Assembly: GCF_041381155.1 (NCBI RefSeq)
Contig: NC_091146.1
Span: 34,695,328-34,759,327 of the forward strand
DNA from: Argopecten irradians
Taxonomy: Eukaryota > Mollusca > Bivalvia > Pectinida > Pectinidae
Direction of reading: 5' to 3'
Length of the DNA stretch: 64,000 nt
Part shown: positions 43,501 through 54,341 of the stretch, one piece after another
How the letters are laid out: the number at the start of each line of letters is the position of its first letter
Position numbering within the stretch: the stretch's first letter is position 1
The notes under the pieces: generated by a model
Told to the model about the DNA's origin: nothing
The model's database searches: none
Seen by the model: only the letters and a program-made list of their open reading frames with translations
Made by a program: the position numbers and the translations under genes

Positions 43501-46500
43501 CAGACAGACAACCAGGTAAACAACAGACAGACAACCAGGTAAACAACAGACAGACAACCAGGTAAACAACAGACAGACAACCAGGTAAACAACAGACAGA
43601 CAACCAGGTAAACAACAGACAGACAACCAGGTAAACAACAGACAGACAACCAGGTAAACAACAGACAGACAACCAGGTAAACAACAGACAGACAACCAGG
43701 TAAACAACAGACAGACAACCAGGTAAACAACAGACAGACAACCAGGTAAACAACAGACAGACAACCAGGTAAACAACAGACAGACAACCAGGTAAACAAC
43801 AGACAGACAACCAGGTAAACAACAGACAGACAACCAGGTAAACAACAGACAGACAACCAGGTAAAACAACAGACAGACAACCAGGTAAACAACAGACAGA
43901 CAACCAGGTAAACAACAACAACACAGTAAACAAACAGACAGACAACCAGGTAAACAACAGACAGACAACCAGGTAAACAACAGACAGACAACCAGGTAAA
44001 CAACATACAGACAACCAGGTAAACAACAGACAGACAACCAGGTAAACAACATACAGACAACCAGGTAAACAACATACAGACAACCAGGTAAACAACAGAC
44101 AGACAACCAGGTAAACAACAGACAGACAACCAGGTAAACAACAGACAGACAACCAGGTAAACAACAGACAGACAACCAGGTAAACAACAGACAGACAACC
44201 AGGTAAACAACAGACAGACAACCAGGTAAACAACAGACAGACAACCAGGTAAACAACAGACAGACAACCAGGTAAAAAACAACATACAGACAACCAGGTA
44301 AACAACAGACAGACAACCAGGTAAACAACAGACAGACAACCAGGTAAACAACAGACAGACAACCAGGTAAACAACAGACAGACAACCAGGTAAACAACAG
44401 ACAGACAACCAGGTAAACAACAGACAGACAACCAGGTAAACAACAGACAGACAACCAGGTAAACAACAGACAGACAACCAGGTAAACAACACAGACAGAC
44501 AACCAGGTAAACAACAGACAGACAACCAGGTAAACAACAGACAGACAACCAGGTAAACAACAGACAGACAACCAGGTAAACAACAGACAGACAACCAGGT
44601 AAACAACAGACAGACAACCAGGTAAACAACAGACAGACAACCAGGTAAACAACAGACAGACAACCAGGTAAAACAACAGCAACAACCAGGTAAACAACAG
44701 ACAACAACAGGTAAACAACAGACAGACAACAGGTAAACAAAGACAACAACCAGGTAAACAATAGACAGACAACCAGGTAAACAACAGACAGACAACCAGG
44801 TAAACAATAGACAGACAACCAGGTAAACAACAGACAGACAACCAGGTAAACAATAGACAGACAACCAGGTAAACAACAGACAGACAACCAGGTAAACAAT
44901 AGACAGACAACCAGGTAAACAACAGACAGACAACCAGGTAAACAACAGACAGACAACCAGGTAAACAACAGACAGACAACCAGGTAAACAACAGACAGAC
45001 AACCAGGTAAACAACAGACAGACAACCAGGTAAACAACAGACAGACAACCAGGTAAACAACAGACAGACAACCAGGTAAACAACAGACAGACAACCAGGT
45101 AAACAACAGACAGACAACCAGGTAAACAACAGACAGACAACCAGGTAAACAACAGACAGACAACCAGGTAAACAACAGACAGACAACCAGGTAAACAACA
45201 GACAGACAACCAGGTAAACAACAGACAGACAACCAGGTAAACAACAGACAAACAACCCGATAAACAATAGACAGACAACCAGGTAAACAACAGACAGACA
45301 ACCAGGTGATCAATAGACAGACAACCAGGTAAACAACATACAGACAACCAGGTAAACAATAGACAGACAATCAGGTAAACAATAGACAGACAACCAGGTA
45401 AACAACATACAGACAACCAGGTAAACAACAGACAGACATCCAGGTAAACAACAGACATACAACCAGGTGAACAATAGACAGACAACCAGGTAAAAAACAG
45501 ACAGACAACCAGGTAAACAACATACAGACATCCAGGTAAACAACAGACAGACATCCAGGTAAACAAAAGACATACAACCATGTGAACAATAGACAGACAA
45601 CCAGATAAACAACAGACAGACAACCAGGTAAACAACAGACACACAACCAGGTAAACAACAGAAAGACAACCATGTAAACAAAAACAGACAACCAGGTAAA
45701 CAATAGACAGACAACCAGGTAAACAACAGACAACAACCAGGTAAACAACATGCAGACAACCAGGTAAACAACATGCAGACAACCAGGTAAACAACAGACA
45801 GACAACCAGGTAAACAACAGGCATACAACCAGGTAAACAACAGACAGACAACCAGGTAAACAATAGACAGACAACCAGGTAAACAATAGACAGACAACCA
45901 GGTAAACAATAGACAGACAACCAGGTAAACAACAGACAGACAACCAGGTAAACAACAGATAGACCAGGCAGATAGATAAACAAAAATAAGGATCATAAAT
46001 ATAAACGAACATAACCGCAGGTGTTGTAAACTAATTGACATATCATTAGCCTGACTAGAAGTTATATCGGTAGTACATGGAATCGAAGAACGATCACCTC
46101 TGTGATACACCAGGTTTCCTTTTAGAGTTACCGCCATCACTTCATTCTGTCAGTAAATGTCCGAAACATTCTTTGTCAGACGTGTTTAGGATACATTTAT
46201 CAATCATACTTGTTTTCTTTTTAGGTGTCGGAGCGTGGCAAAGCATGTCAGCTGACCCGAACTGTGTCTGTGAGGGAGGATTCGGTAAGTACGCAGCTCG
46301 CAGAAAACTCGGAAAGTCACTTCGTCCCATATTTGATGTGTCACAGTCGAATTTTGCTCTTTACGGAAAGTGCCGACGATTCAAGATAATCTTCGAGAAT
46401 ACACACATATGGACATAAATTAATTTATCTATAAACTAGGAGATCTTTTTTCGAAGTGTCAGCACAAGGAGTTCATACTGTTGACACCATTTGTAGAAAG

Positions 46501-49500
46501 AACAAAAAAGAACCATCATCAATATCGCAATAACAGGAAACAACCATCGACATGACCTCGACCACCACAACAAAATCAACAACAACAAACAACTACCACA
46601 AAACAACAGCTAACAACAAACAGCAACATCATATTACAAGCAAAACACCAACAACAACAAAATATTAACAATAAAAACCACCACCAACAAAACACCAGCA
46701 AGCTACAACAGCAGGCAACAACAATAAAACAACAGTAACAAAACATCATCAACACCAAAAACAACAAAGTAACTATCAAACAAACAACAATAATCAAACG
46801 ACAAGCAATAAGATGATGATGAAGAACATCCGTCTGACAAGAAATATTTATTCCTACATAAGAAACACTATATCACACTACAAAATGCCACAGAGATGAG
46901 TTGTATATTTCGCCATTATGCATATGTCTTACGCTTGATGTATTCCGTTATCCAGGGGAGGTAACCAGTATTGTCAAGAGCCCGCTATTTTACGGAGCAG
47001 GAATGGGCGTACTTCCGGGGCTGAGCCACCAAGACACCGCCATTTTGGCGGGAGTCCTGACGGGTTTGGCCACTTTCCTGTTTTTAGCCATCCCTATCCT
47101 CTGTTGTCTCTGTCCCTTCCCATGTTTGTGCTGCGGCGGAGCCGGCGGCAAAAGTAGCAAAGCAATGGCGGCGGCAGCAGCAGGTGGCGCCGCCAAGCGG
47201 AAGGAAAAACACATGCATGATGGAATTAGGTCAGTTACGTAAAATGTACATTATTGATATATATTCTTGATAATTATATATACAAGTACGTGTTGATATG
47301 TTCGAATATGTATTCGTGGAAATCATATGAATGATACTAATTTTATGAATGATATGAATATAATGATTGTACATGTGTGGTTGGTGTTATGCTTTGAATT
47401 ATAGTAATATCATGCATTATATTAATGTTATAAATCATATTGATATTACGAACAATATTATTGTTGTGATTATATTAATGTATAAATTTTGAATCTTGAT
47501 GTTATTAGGTATAATGTATATATATTATGAATTAATATTTTGAATTTTATATAAATGTTATGAAATATATAAATGTAATGGATTGTTTTAATTTATGAAT
47601 GATCTTCATGCTACATATGTATGAATTATCTTACGAATTATATTAATGCTGTAAATTATCCTATCTTTTTACATACAGTGGCCGTAGTACAGATGTGGAG
47701 TCCATAATGAGCTTCCGGTCATTTGACAAGAATTGGGACAAACTGGACAAAGTTGATTATGACAATTTGTATGAAGTGTGAGTTAGATATATCGTTACAC
47801 TTATGTCATGTTCTCGCAATCTCGTAAAAATAGACGCGACAATCAGGGTTCAATTATCAGTAAACTTGTATCAAGATTTCCTAAAATTCAAGAGTGATCC
47901 GTACGATGTTGCGTGAATGAGGGTTTGAACATATTCTCGAACTCTCTGTAGTTGGTCAGAGAAACGACATCATGTCTTTCATTTTCCAAGTTTTCTTTTT
48001 CCAAAACGTAGAAACTTTCATAAAAGAGGAAATACCCATATACATTAAAGGGCCACTACCTTTCCGAAACGAGTTTTGATATTTAAAATGGGAATGTAAA
48101 ACAATATTGATAATTTTGTAGAATCGCAAAAGTTCTTGGCTGACTGTTAATACTAAACTTATCATCACCTTCTGAGCATTTTTTTTGCAATAATTTTCAT
48201 AGAGCGGGTCGTCTTATGTTTCCTGCCGTCGTCCTAATTACCGCGCGCTATTTGACTATCACTACGACAGACAGCGAAATGAATCTCCACTGTTAATATA
48301 GATAACACATGAAATACTGTATTTCTTTGGTGTTGCAACCTCATCTTAGGCCATCGGTATACATTCTGATGTTATTGGGTTTTTTTTAAGATTTTTTTTC
48401 TTTTTTTTTATATCACTTTGACCATACTATATGTAATCTGCTAACCCTATAAACACAACAGTAGTTTTGCTTTGCCTATTTTACTGGCCTTGTCGCCCAT
48501 CCATTTTTGTTTGACTTTACCAATACCGAATTGCAACACATGAGAACGCGGAAATGAGGGTGAGATATAATTTATGTAGCCAGAAATGACACATGGACTC
48601 AGTTTTATGATATTGTATCTGTATTTTCAGAGATATGAAATTACCACGTGTGTGGCTTGAGACTTTGCGTGGGTAAGTAACGAGTTGTCTTCCCTTGTTA
48701 TGCCATGATTTCTCTCCCCTGATTAAGTATTGAGATCGTGTCCGTCCGCGCGTGTGTTTTATATATATAAGTAACGGAATATATGCTTATTTATGTCTAT
48801 TGGTCGACATAAACTAGTAAAACACCAACCAGGATTTGTTCGAGTTAAGATAAACGTTTCATGTGATAGTAACTTTTGTTTTGTGTGAAGTTTTTGCTTT
48901 TGTAAAACATCAAAATTTGAATAAAATGATCGTGAATTTATGTCGTCTTCTTATACCATTATTGACCAACAGAGTATTCATTTATATTTCATTTTTAACT
49001 TATTCTTTAAAATTAAGAGTATTTTTCATTGATAAATATTTACATTTGGTATTTATATTTTCAAAAAGCGCTGTTGACATATCGGAATGTAAAGATGATT
49101 TATCACATTACTTAGTTATTGATAAACTTGTACAAAATGTCTTGTGATTATCTCCCTTTAAAAATCTGTCAGTTGTCTCCCCTGTGTCGCCATGATTTAA
49201 TTTGAACTCCTCGGATGTCACTGTCTTACATTGTAATGTTTTGCATGCGAGGAGTTCCGATTAGTCATGATTACTTTGATTGTCTCCCTAGAGTGAGTTG
49301 AGTCCCGTCACTATTGCCATACGATCTCCTCATCTGAGTTACTGATTACCTCCCCTGTTATTGCTTGACAAAACATGTTTACTCCTACTTTCAGTGTCCC
49401 TGAAGATCAAATTGACGGACGTCTCCAGGAACTTGAAGCCACCAACTGGCAGGGGGCTGACATGTACAGAGGTGACGGTCGTCACGGCGCGTTCGATGAG

Positions 49501-50309
49501 GGAGGAAACATGCAGACACTGGAGAGGAATATGACCATGGAAACCTCGGGTGGTTACGGAACAGGTGGCGGAAACGGACATATTTACTCCACATCTACCT
49601 CCGGTCGTGATGGCGGACAGGTATTGGAATGGGAGACAACTCGTCAGATAAATATTGCCGCATCTGAACTTCCGGAACAGGAGTACATCTACGAGCGGGA
49701 GTTTCGTCAGTAAGTAATGCTAGGGTATTCTTGGTTACTTTATGATGATTGGCTTGTAATTTTGTTTATGGTAATAATGACAATTTATCGCGTGTGAATT
49801 ATGCAAGCAGTGAAGAAGCTAAGTATAGAATAAATATGTACTACAAAAATACAAATATCTTTGAAAACAAATCCCAAAGAAAGACAGAAATCCTCCGAAA
49901 AAGCTTCGTTCCACTTACCAATTCCTATAATGAGCTATCTCAAAATGATATCAAGTTGAAGGATATAGGGATTTCTCGTTCTAAGCGACATCAAGGGAAT
50001 ATGTGAGCTGTCTTGTGTAAAGTCACATTTTAAAGTGCATGGTTTTAATGCTTTTTATCTAAAAATCTGCGATATTTTCTGTCGAAAGTTTCTTGCAATT
50101 CTTAATTTACTTCGGCCAAGTCCAATTTCCGCATGATTATTTTAATATATATATATATATATATTCTGTATTCGAAACGACGAAACCGACAACATTATTT
50201 TTATTTATTTTTTCACAGGGAAATGAATGGCATGGAACGTGACAATTTTATGAAGATTTACCAAACCTACCGACGCATGCTTGATGATAGCAAACAAACC
50301 GCGTTCTGA
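34559..50309 (+). CDS. Unrecognised single-pass membrane protein gene (start exon inferred)
   Basis: Six exons (46225-46284, 46956-47229, 47679-47777, 48631-48672, 49395-49709, 50219-50309) are certain from splice sites and continuous phase. Exon 34559-34571 (ATGGCTACCACGG|GTAAGT) is in matching phase and would complete a 297-residue protein. It has a short Cys-containing N-terminal part (NCVCEGGFG), one membrane span (ILAGVLTGLATFLFLAIPIL), a Cys-rich juxtamembrane run (CCLCPFPCLCC, possible palmitoylation), an Ala/Gly/Lys segment, then about 190 residues of acidic, glycine-rich cytoplasmic tail ending KQTAF, which fits a class I PDZ ligand. There is no N-terminal signal peptide in this model. 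If further exons lie between 34.6 and 46.2 kb, this would instead be the C-terminal end of a larger receptor-like protein. I cannot name the family. Confidence 0.6.
34572..36977. other. No gene recognised
   Basis: AT-rich. If the first-exon assignment holds, this is intron 1. A GC-richer patch at 35850-35940 and another at 36270-36400 show no frame of interest. Confidence 0.35.
36978..37112 (+). repeat. SINE-like repeat 2
   Basis: GAAGACACAACACGGACATA, CTGCAGTCTCCCAAA and the tail AGCTGTTAATAGGAC. The middle is more diverged than in the copy at 20857. Confidence 0.65.
37113..38372. other. No gene recognised
   Basis: No exon or repeat that I can support. Confidence 0.35.
38373..38762 (+). 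mobile_element. MITE, family A
   Basis: AAAGGCCCACTACCTTTGCG at the left and GGAAAAGTAGTGGCCCTATA at the right, with an interior matching 27421-27824. Confidence 0.85.
38763..39289. other. No gene recognised
   Basis: Nothing beyond AT-rich sequence and a short GTCCCCCGGGGG-type palindrome near 39030. Confidence 0.35.
39290..39425 (-). mobile_element. tRNA-derived SINE, second type
   Basis: The minus strand has the A box TGGCTCAGTCGGTAAAGCC and the B box GGGTTCGATTCCTGG. The T-arm stem is intact, but the acceptor and D stems are broken, so it is not a working tRNA. The sequence after it (GGCACTCGACAGGAATGTGT) is not part of any tRNA and suggests a SINE body. Confidence 0.65.
39426..40473. 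other. No gene recognised
   Basis: AT-rich flank of the 23-bp array. A possible small exon at 39773-39811 (CTCCAG acceptor) was considered and not supported. Confidence 0.35.
40474..45985. repeat. 23-bp minisatellite, about 5.5 kb, roughly 240 units
   Basis: The unit reads CAACCAGGTAAACAACAGAC plus AGA. The core is almost invariant, while the edge units vary (ATAGACAG, CATACAG, CATGCAG, CATCCAG). Short indel variants such as GACAACAACAGG are scattered. At about 44755-44920 two variants (AACAATAG and AACAACAG) alternate, making a 46-bp higher-order unit. The plus strand has only about one T per unit, so the minus strand has about one A per unit and cannot form stop codons. That is why three minus-strand frames stay open for up to 1789 codons. 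The array lies in the presumed first intron of the membrane protein gene and repeats the donor-like CAG|GTAAAC in each unit. Confidence 0.97.
45986..46224. other. Array flank leading into the first certain exon
   Basis: No feature apart from the TGTTTTCTTTTTAG acceptor tract at its end. Confidence 0.4.
46225..46284 (+). CDS. Membrane protein gene, first certain exon
   Basis: Acceptor TCTTTTTAG, donor TTCG|GTAAGT. Encodes VGAWQSMSADPNCVCEGGF, with a C-x-C pair reminiscent of an EGF-like end but too short to classify. It enters with one base owed from the previous exon. Confidence 0.75.
46285..46955. other. Intron with a CAA-rich stretch
   Basis: At about 46490-46805 the plus strand is dominated by AAC/CAA triplets and other low-complexity A/C-rich sequence. 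No exon. Confidence 0.6.
46956..47229 (+). CDS. Membrane protein gene, transmembrane exon
   Basis: Encodes EVTSIVKSPLFYGAG, the membrane span, the Cys cluster CCLCPFPCLCC, GGAGGKSSKAMAAAAAGG and the basic AAKRKEKH. Positive charges after the span suggest a cytosolic C-terminus. Donor AG|GTCAGT. Confidence 0.8.
47679..47777 (+). CDS. Membrane protein gene, cytoplasmic exon
   Basis: Encodes GRSTDVESIMSFRSFDKNWD and KLDKVDYDNLYE. Acceptor TACATACAG, donor GT|GTGAGT. Several Tyr and Ser residues sit in acidic context. The upstream intron is AT-rich with loose ATGAAT/ATTAAT repeats. Confidence 0.78.
47778..48630. other. Intron holding a family A element
   Basis: See 48045-48405. No other feature seen. 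Confidence 0.5.
48045..48405 (-). mobile_element. MITE, family A, one end decayed
   Basis: AAAGGGCCACTACCTTTCCG at the left. The interior carries GCGGGTCGTCTTATGTTTCC and CCTCATCTTAGGCCATCGG. The other terminus has lost its GGCCTTT end in a T-rich tract. Confidence 0.78.
48631..48672 (+). CDS. Membrane protein gene, 42-nt micro-exon
   Basis: Encodes DMKLPRVWLETLRG in the only open phase. Acceptor TATTTTCAG, donor GG|GTAAGT. Confidence 0.75.
48673..49394. other. Intron, short inverted repeat only
   Basis: GAACTCCTCGG near 49203 and CGAGGAGTTCC near 49249 could form a stem. The 94-codon frame at 48863-49147 is AT-rich intron sequence. Confidence 0.4.
49395..49709 (+). CDS. Membrane protein gene, main cytoplasmic exon
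   Basis: 105 codons, acidic, glycine- and threonine-rich: VPEDQIDGRLQELEATNW, GGGNGHIYSTSTSGRDGG, ELPEQEYIYEREFR. Tyrosines in HIYSTS and EYIYERE could be phosphorylation sites (inference). Acceptor CTACTTTCAG, donor CA|GTAAGT. Confidence 0.8.
49710..50218. other. Last intron of the membrane protein gene
   Basis: A short 85-codon frame at 49749-50006 has no family resemblance. A (TA)n tract is present near 50145. Confidence 0.4.
50219..50309 (+). CDS. Membrane protein gene, last exon
   Basis: Encodes EMNGMERDNFMKIYQTYRRM then LDDSKQTAF and TGA. The block around the stop (GCGTTCTGATTGGCTG) is tandemly repeated about 29 bp downstream. Confidence 0.78.
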
Positions 50310-51572
50310 TTGGCTGATAGCAAGTTAACTGCGTTCTGATTGGCTGGCGACCATAATCTCCCAACAACGTTACGAATCCTATCGTTATTGGAATGATAAC
50401 ATTTTATCGAATATTCAATATATACGATATATAGAAATGAATCTGATTGTGATCGGAAAGGTGAGATAATCTTTAAGACGTAGGGAAATAACTCCTGTGG
50501 AATTGAATTATCTGCCTTACTACTAATTCCCTCCGCTATACTGTGTACTCAAACATACTTATTTTCCAATCGGGAACCTTCGGCATTTTTCGTAAAAGAG
50601 ACGGAAAGTGTCGAAAGTCCCCGATTAACTTATTTTCGTTGCGAAGCCTAGCGGAGAGTAAACGCATGTGAGTTCTAAACCGAGTTAATATAATAAATTT
50701 TCAAGGTTTCCCCCCCCCCCCCTTTAACTATAACTGCATTGATTTTTGTATATCATACAAAGGGTGGTATAATCATTTTACACCTAAGGTAGATAATCCG
50801 TACAAACCTTTTTAAACTATGCATATTAAAGGTCATCGCATGGGCATGTCTGAAATTCTACTTGTAATTTTTAATATTGTAAATATATTGACTTTTTCAT
50901 ATATATTGAAAGTGCTTTAACTATTTCCAAAGACTGGAAAGTTTATGTATATAATTACAATGATCATTGTCAACAGAGAAGTAGTTTTAGAATGTACACT
51001 AAAATGTTGTTTTGGTAAACAAGTGGGGTTGTTTTTTTTCATTTTCTCTACTATTCAGTCTGAAGATTGTTTATTTGTCGTCAGGATGCCGATCCAGTTC
51101 CGAACAATTTATTGACAGCCACTTTTAATTTAATTTATCGTATTTTATCCAATAAGCGCCCTCCCCTTTCTTGATGCGTCAATTTCACTTAGTGCATTAA
51201 CGTAAATTTAAACTATGAAAAGTGTAGGTTTCTTATCTATTTTGTAAATTTCTTAACAGCATACTCTGTGCACTAATTTTTTGAAATGTTAACCAAAGTT
51301 GATGCTATCATTTTTCCAATTGTTGAACCGCCCTGGTGGTTTATTGGTTCGAATACAGTAACTATCAACCCTTTTTACAATAATTTGTCATCAAGAGAAA
51401 TAACTCTTGATGGTGATATTTACCACGAGTAGACGTTAGATATTAGTGAGACTTTTGTATACCTGGCACCTGGTTTCATAAGGCTAAAGGTACTGAAAAA
51501 TACTGTATGATTTTCGATATTCATCCACTGCAGTTCAAACTATTTTTTTTCTGTTGATAAGTTGTTCATTGT

Positions 51573-51607
51573 TTTTTTTTTTTTTTTTTTTTTTGGGGGG
51601 GGGGGGG
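51573..51607. repeat. Oligo-T / oligo-G tract
   Basis: A run of T followed by about 13 G and TCG. The same arrangement occurs at 12398-12427. Confidence 0.85.
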
Positions 51608-52082
51608 TCGTTCAAAGGGTTTATATTTCAATTATGATAAAAATGGAAGAATATTGAAAACAGCGTTTTGCGTTCGTTTTTTCCTATGCTATATGATAAT
51701 ATGCTTGTATTTTGAGAACCATCCAGAAAAAAAAAAAAATATTTGATACAGATTGAGATATGTTAGCCGTATTTTAACGAATTTTATCGCTATTCTTTTT
51801 TTCACATGATCAAGCATCGTGATATATCATACGACTGATGATATATCAGTTATTTTTATGACGTCATCATGACGTCATATTACCTAATTGTAAAATGTTT
51901 GTGGTGGTATGATGCTATTTTCGTTTTATTTGTGTATAAATTATTTTATATACCAAGGTTAACATGTCAGTAGAGATTATTACTTGTGTTCTCATATAGT
52001 GCCGTAGATAAAGGGAGGTAATCTCTTATATTTTTGTAATTATGTGCTATATTTGTTTTATGAAAATGCTGACACAACTTTC

Positions 52083-52088
52083 AATAAA
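52083..52088 (+). terminator. Candidate poly(A) signal
   Basis: AATAAA followed by a GT-rich stretch. Nearest convincing signal downstream of the membrane protein stop codon. Confidence 0.4.
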
Positions 52089-52110
52089 TATCTAAGTCAA
52101 CGTTTCCTAG

Positions 52111-52744
52111 TGTTGTTTGTTTATTTTGTATTTTAAGACCATGCAAATTTAGACCTTTTAGACATAAATCTTAATATGAAAATATAATTTGTCTGGTAGG
52201 GCCAGAGTCTCAAGAGTCTCAGTACTGCAAGTGTCTGTCAAACATAGATTATATAACAGGTTTACGACGCGCAAAAAAAAAATATATCCTCCATGGAATA
52301 GTACTTAACGATGTATTCTTCTGAATTTCAGTTCTATTAAAGTTTCTTTGGACAAAGATCAAAGAAGTTATGAGGTTTTCAAATACAATTTATCAAAATC
52401 TGTTGCAAGTTGCCTGTTTCAAATTTTGTCAAAAAATTATATTTCTATTTTTAGCAGATTTTTTTTTATACGGGGATTTTAAGAAATGACCCATTTGGCG
52501 GCCATTTGGAAATTGTGTCTTTTTTTTTTTGCTTTGAGTAGAGCAACAGTTTTTACCATTTTCTACTGAAATTGTTTTTACTTAAATGATCACTGCGTCA
52601 GCATTTTAGCTGTATCAAGCTAATTTCATTACGCTCACAGATACAAGTATGTAACAGGAGGTCACTATACATAATGTAATCATGCATGTATAAAGTTCAC
52701 ATAACGTGATAGTGCATTACAATATGTATTAGTGATGTACATGC
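52111..52744. other. Intergenic, nothing recognised
   Basis: AT-rich sequence without an identifiable feature. Confidence 0.35.
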
Positions 52745-53290
52745 TCAATCAATAGTCTTTAGTAAATGCATATTTTTGTCAAAACAGTTAAGTAACATAT
52801 AATAATTAAACAGGCCTTTCATTTTAATAACACTTTGGTTTTTATAATAGTAACTTGGTATATACATTTCTCTTAAACGTTTCACCATTTCATTACTGCA
52901 TTGAAACAAATAATGATATTCGTTTCCAATATCAATAAAACATTGATTACAAGTTCTATATTTACTTCAGGGGCCCCAGTCCATCTTCCTGTTTCTATAG
53001 GTAAGTGCATGTTCGAGGTTCTGAATTTTATGATGATTTGCCTGCCTACCCATTGGCTTTAATTTCACAAAACATTTTTCCTATTCAAAATTACTTTTAG
53101 AAATAGAATAAATACGACCTCTTGATGAATTCTCTATATCATTTAACAATTTATGTGCAAATTGATCTCGTAATCTTTGTTTAACGATAAATTTTAAATA
53201 TTCTCTATTATATGCACATACATTCTGGTAGACCCACATATAATTCAAACCAGTTTCTTCGGAAAAAAGTTTTTAACATCATGCATAGAT
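52745..53290 (-). pseudogene. LINE ORF2 C-terminal fragment
   Basis: Minus-strand translation gives NREYLKFIVKQRLRDQF...ENSSRGRIYSI, then in another frame RTCNQCFIDIGNEYHYLFQC, the Cys/His cluster found at the C-terminus of many non-LTR ORF2 proteins, and ends KGLFNYYM...LKTID before a stop. It has one frameshift after SNFE and an in-frame stop after DWGP. The reverse transcriptase part is absent, and it is not expected to be active. Confidence 0.75.
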
Positions 53291-53561
53291 AACATTATTA
53301 CATAGATAAAATCAGTAGCGCTTGTTTAGATTCTATCGTACAACCACAAAGGGTCAAATATAAAGGCTGGTTTGTGGGAAGAACATTTCAAGGTTTTGTT
53401 CTCTCAAATGTAAAGTGTAGTATTACATAATTTTAAACCATATGAAGGTAAAACGTCAATGTAAGATGGCCCGTTTGAACCGTCAAATTACAACTTCCTG
53501 ATTGAAGTTGTACATTTATAACTTGACAAAGTGTACATGACTATTTACATTGTGCATTTGG

Positions 53562-53757
53562 GGCCGCGTCGGCTGAGTGGTTAAGATGTTCCGACAAATT
53601 ATCACAAGCCCTCCGAGTCCATGTGGGGCAGTTGCCATGTACTGTCCGCTAAGCGGTGGTTATTCTCAGGGTACTCCGGCTTTCCTCCATCAATAAAACT
53701 GGAACGTCCTTAAATGGTACTAGCTGTTATTACAGTAGGACGTTAAACAAACAAAAC
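53562..53757 (+). mobile_element. tRNA-derived SINE, family 1
   Basis: GCCGCGTCGGCTGAGTGGTT head, a body with GGCAGTTGCCATGTACTG and GGTGGTTATTCTCAGG, and the tail ACAGTAGGACGTTAAACAAA. Part of the B-box area is deleted. Confidence 0.82.
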
Positions 53758-53869
53758 AAGCATATATATACTTCAAGTAAAAGGCCATGTTCTCTTTGCC
53801 AAGTTATTTAAGGATTACTTTGAATAGATTTTTTATGTTATGGAGATATAACACAAAAATCTGAGTGTA

Positions 53870-54130
53870 CTCTAAATAAACCGCGAATATTGAAGATTAT
53901 CTCTTCAATATTCAAAATTCGTTTTGGGACTCTTTTGTCAATGAAATCATAACGCCGTCATCTCAGCCAATCAGAAGCAACGTTACAAACGGCGACGCCA
54001 TTTTTTCCTTTATGGACAGATAAAATAATTTTTTAAGCCAATGAAAATGCTCGTAACAAACAAAATTGAATTATGAATGTATATATTGCTGACGGAAATA
54101 AAAGAATATACCCCTATGATCATATTTACA
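53870..54130 (+). repeat. Dispersed repeat, family F
   Basis: Shares AATGAAATCATAACGCCGTC, AGCCAATCAGAAGCAACGTT and AGCCAATGAAAATG with 25150-25400. Confidence 0.6.
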
Positions 54131-54341
54131 CTTTCCGTATGAACAATAAATGTTATCACTATATCAAAATTATATAATAATAAGATTTACGCATTGAAAA
54201 ATCTGTAAATCCATATGTGAAGATAATCCGCAAAAATAAAACGTGGCACCTGATCCAAGTTCAATCAAAATACGTGCTTTGTTCTAATAAAATAACACGT
54301 AAAAGAAAACAGTATGTTTGCGTACATGTATTTTTTTATCA

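Larger units (their letters stand above)
50310..52110 (+). other. Probable 3' UTR of the membrane protein gene
   Basis: No coding signal. AATAAA at 52083-52088 with GTTGTTTGTTTATTTTG shortly after is a plausible end. Contains an oligo-C tract at 50710-50722 and a T-to-G tract at 51573-51607. Confidence 0.4.

Noticed and set aside
40474-45985. CRISPR-like array
   Set aside because: Units are contiguous without distinct spacers, and the genome is animal.
40397-46140. Very long minus-strand open frames (up to 1789 codons) with Cys/Leu/Val repeats
   Set aside because: They arise in all three frames of a 23-bp repeat whose minus strand almost lacks A. Unit length not divisible by three, and indels tolerated in every frame, argue against coding.
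48863-49147. 94-codon hydrophobic frame between membrane gene exons
   Set aside because: AT-rich intron sequence between two well-supported splice sites.
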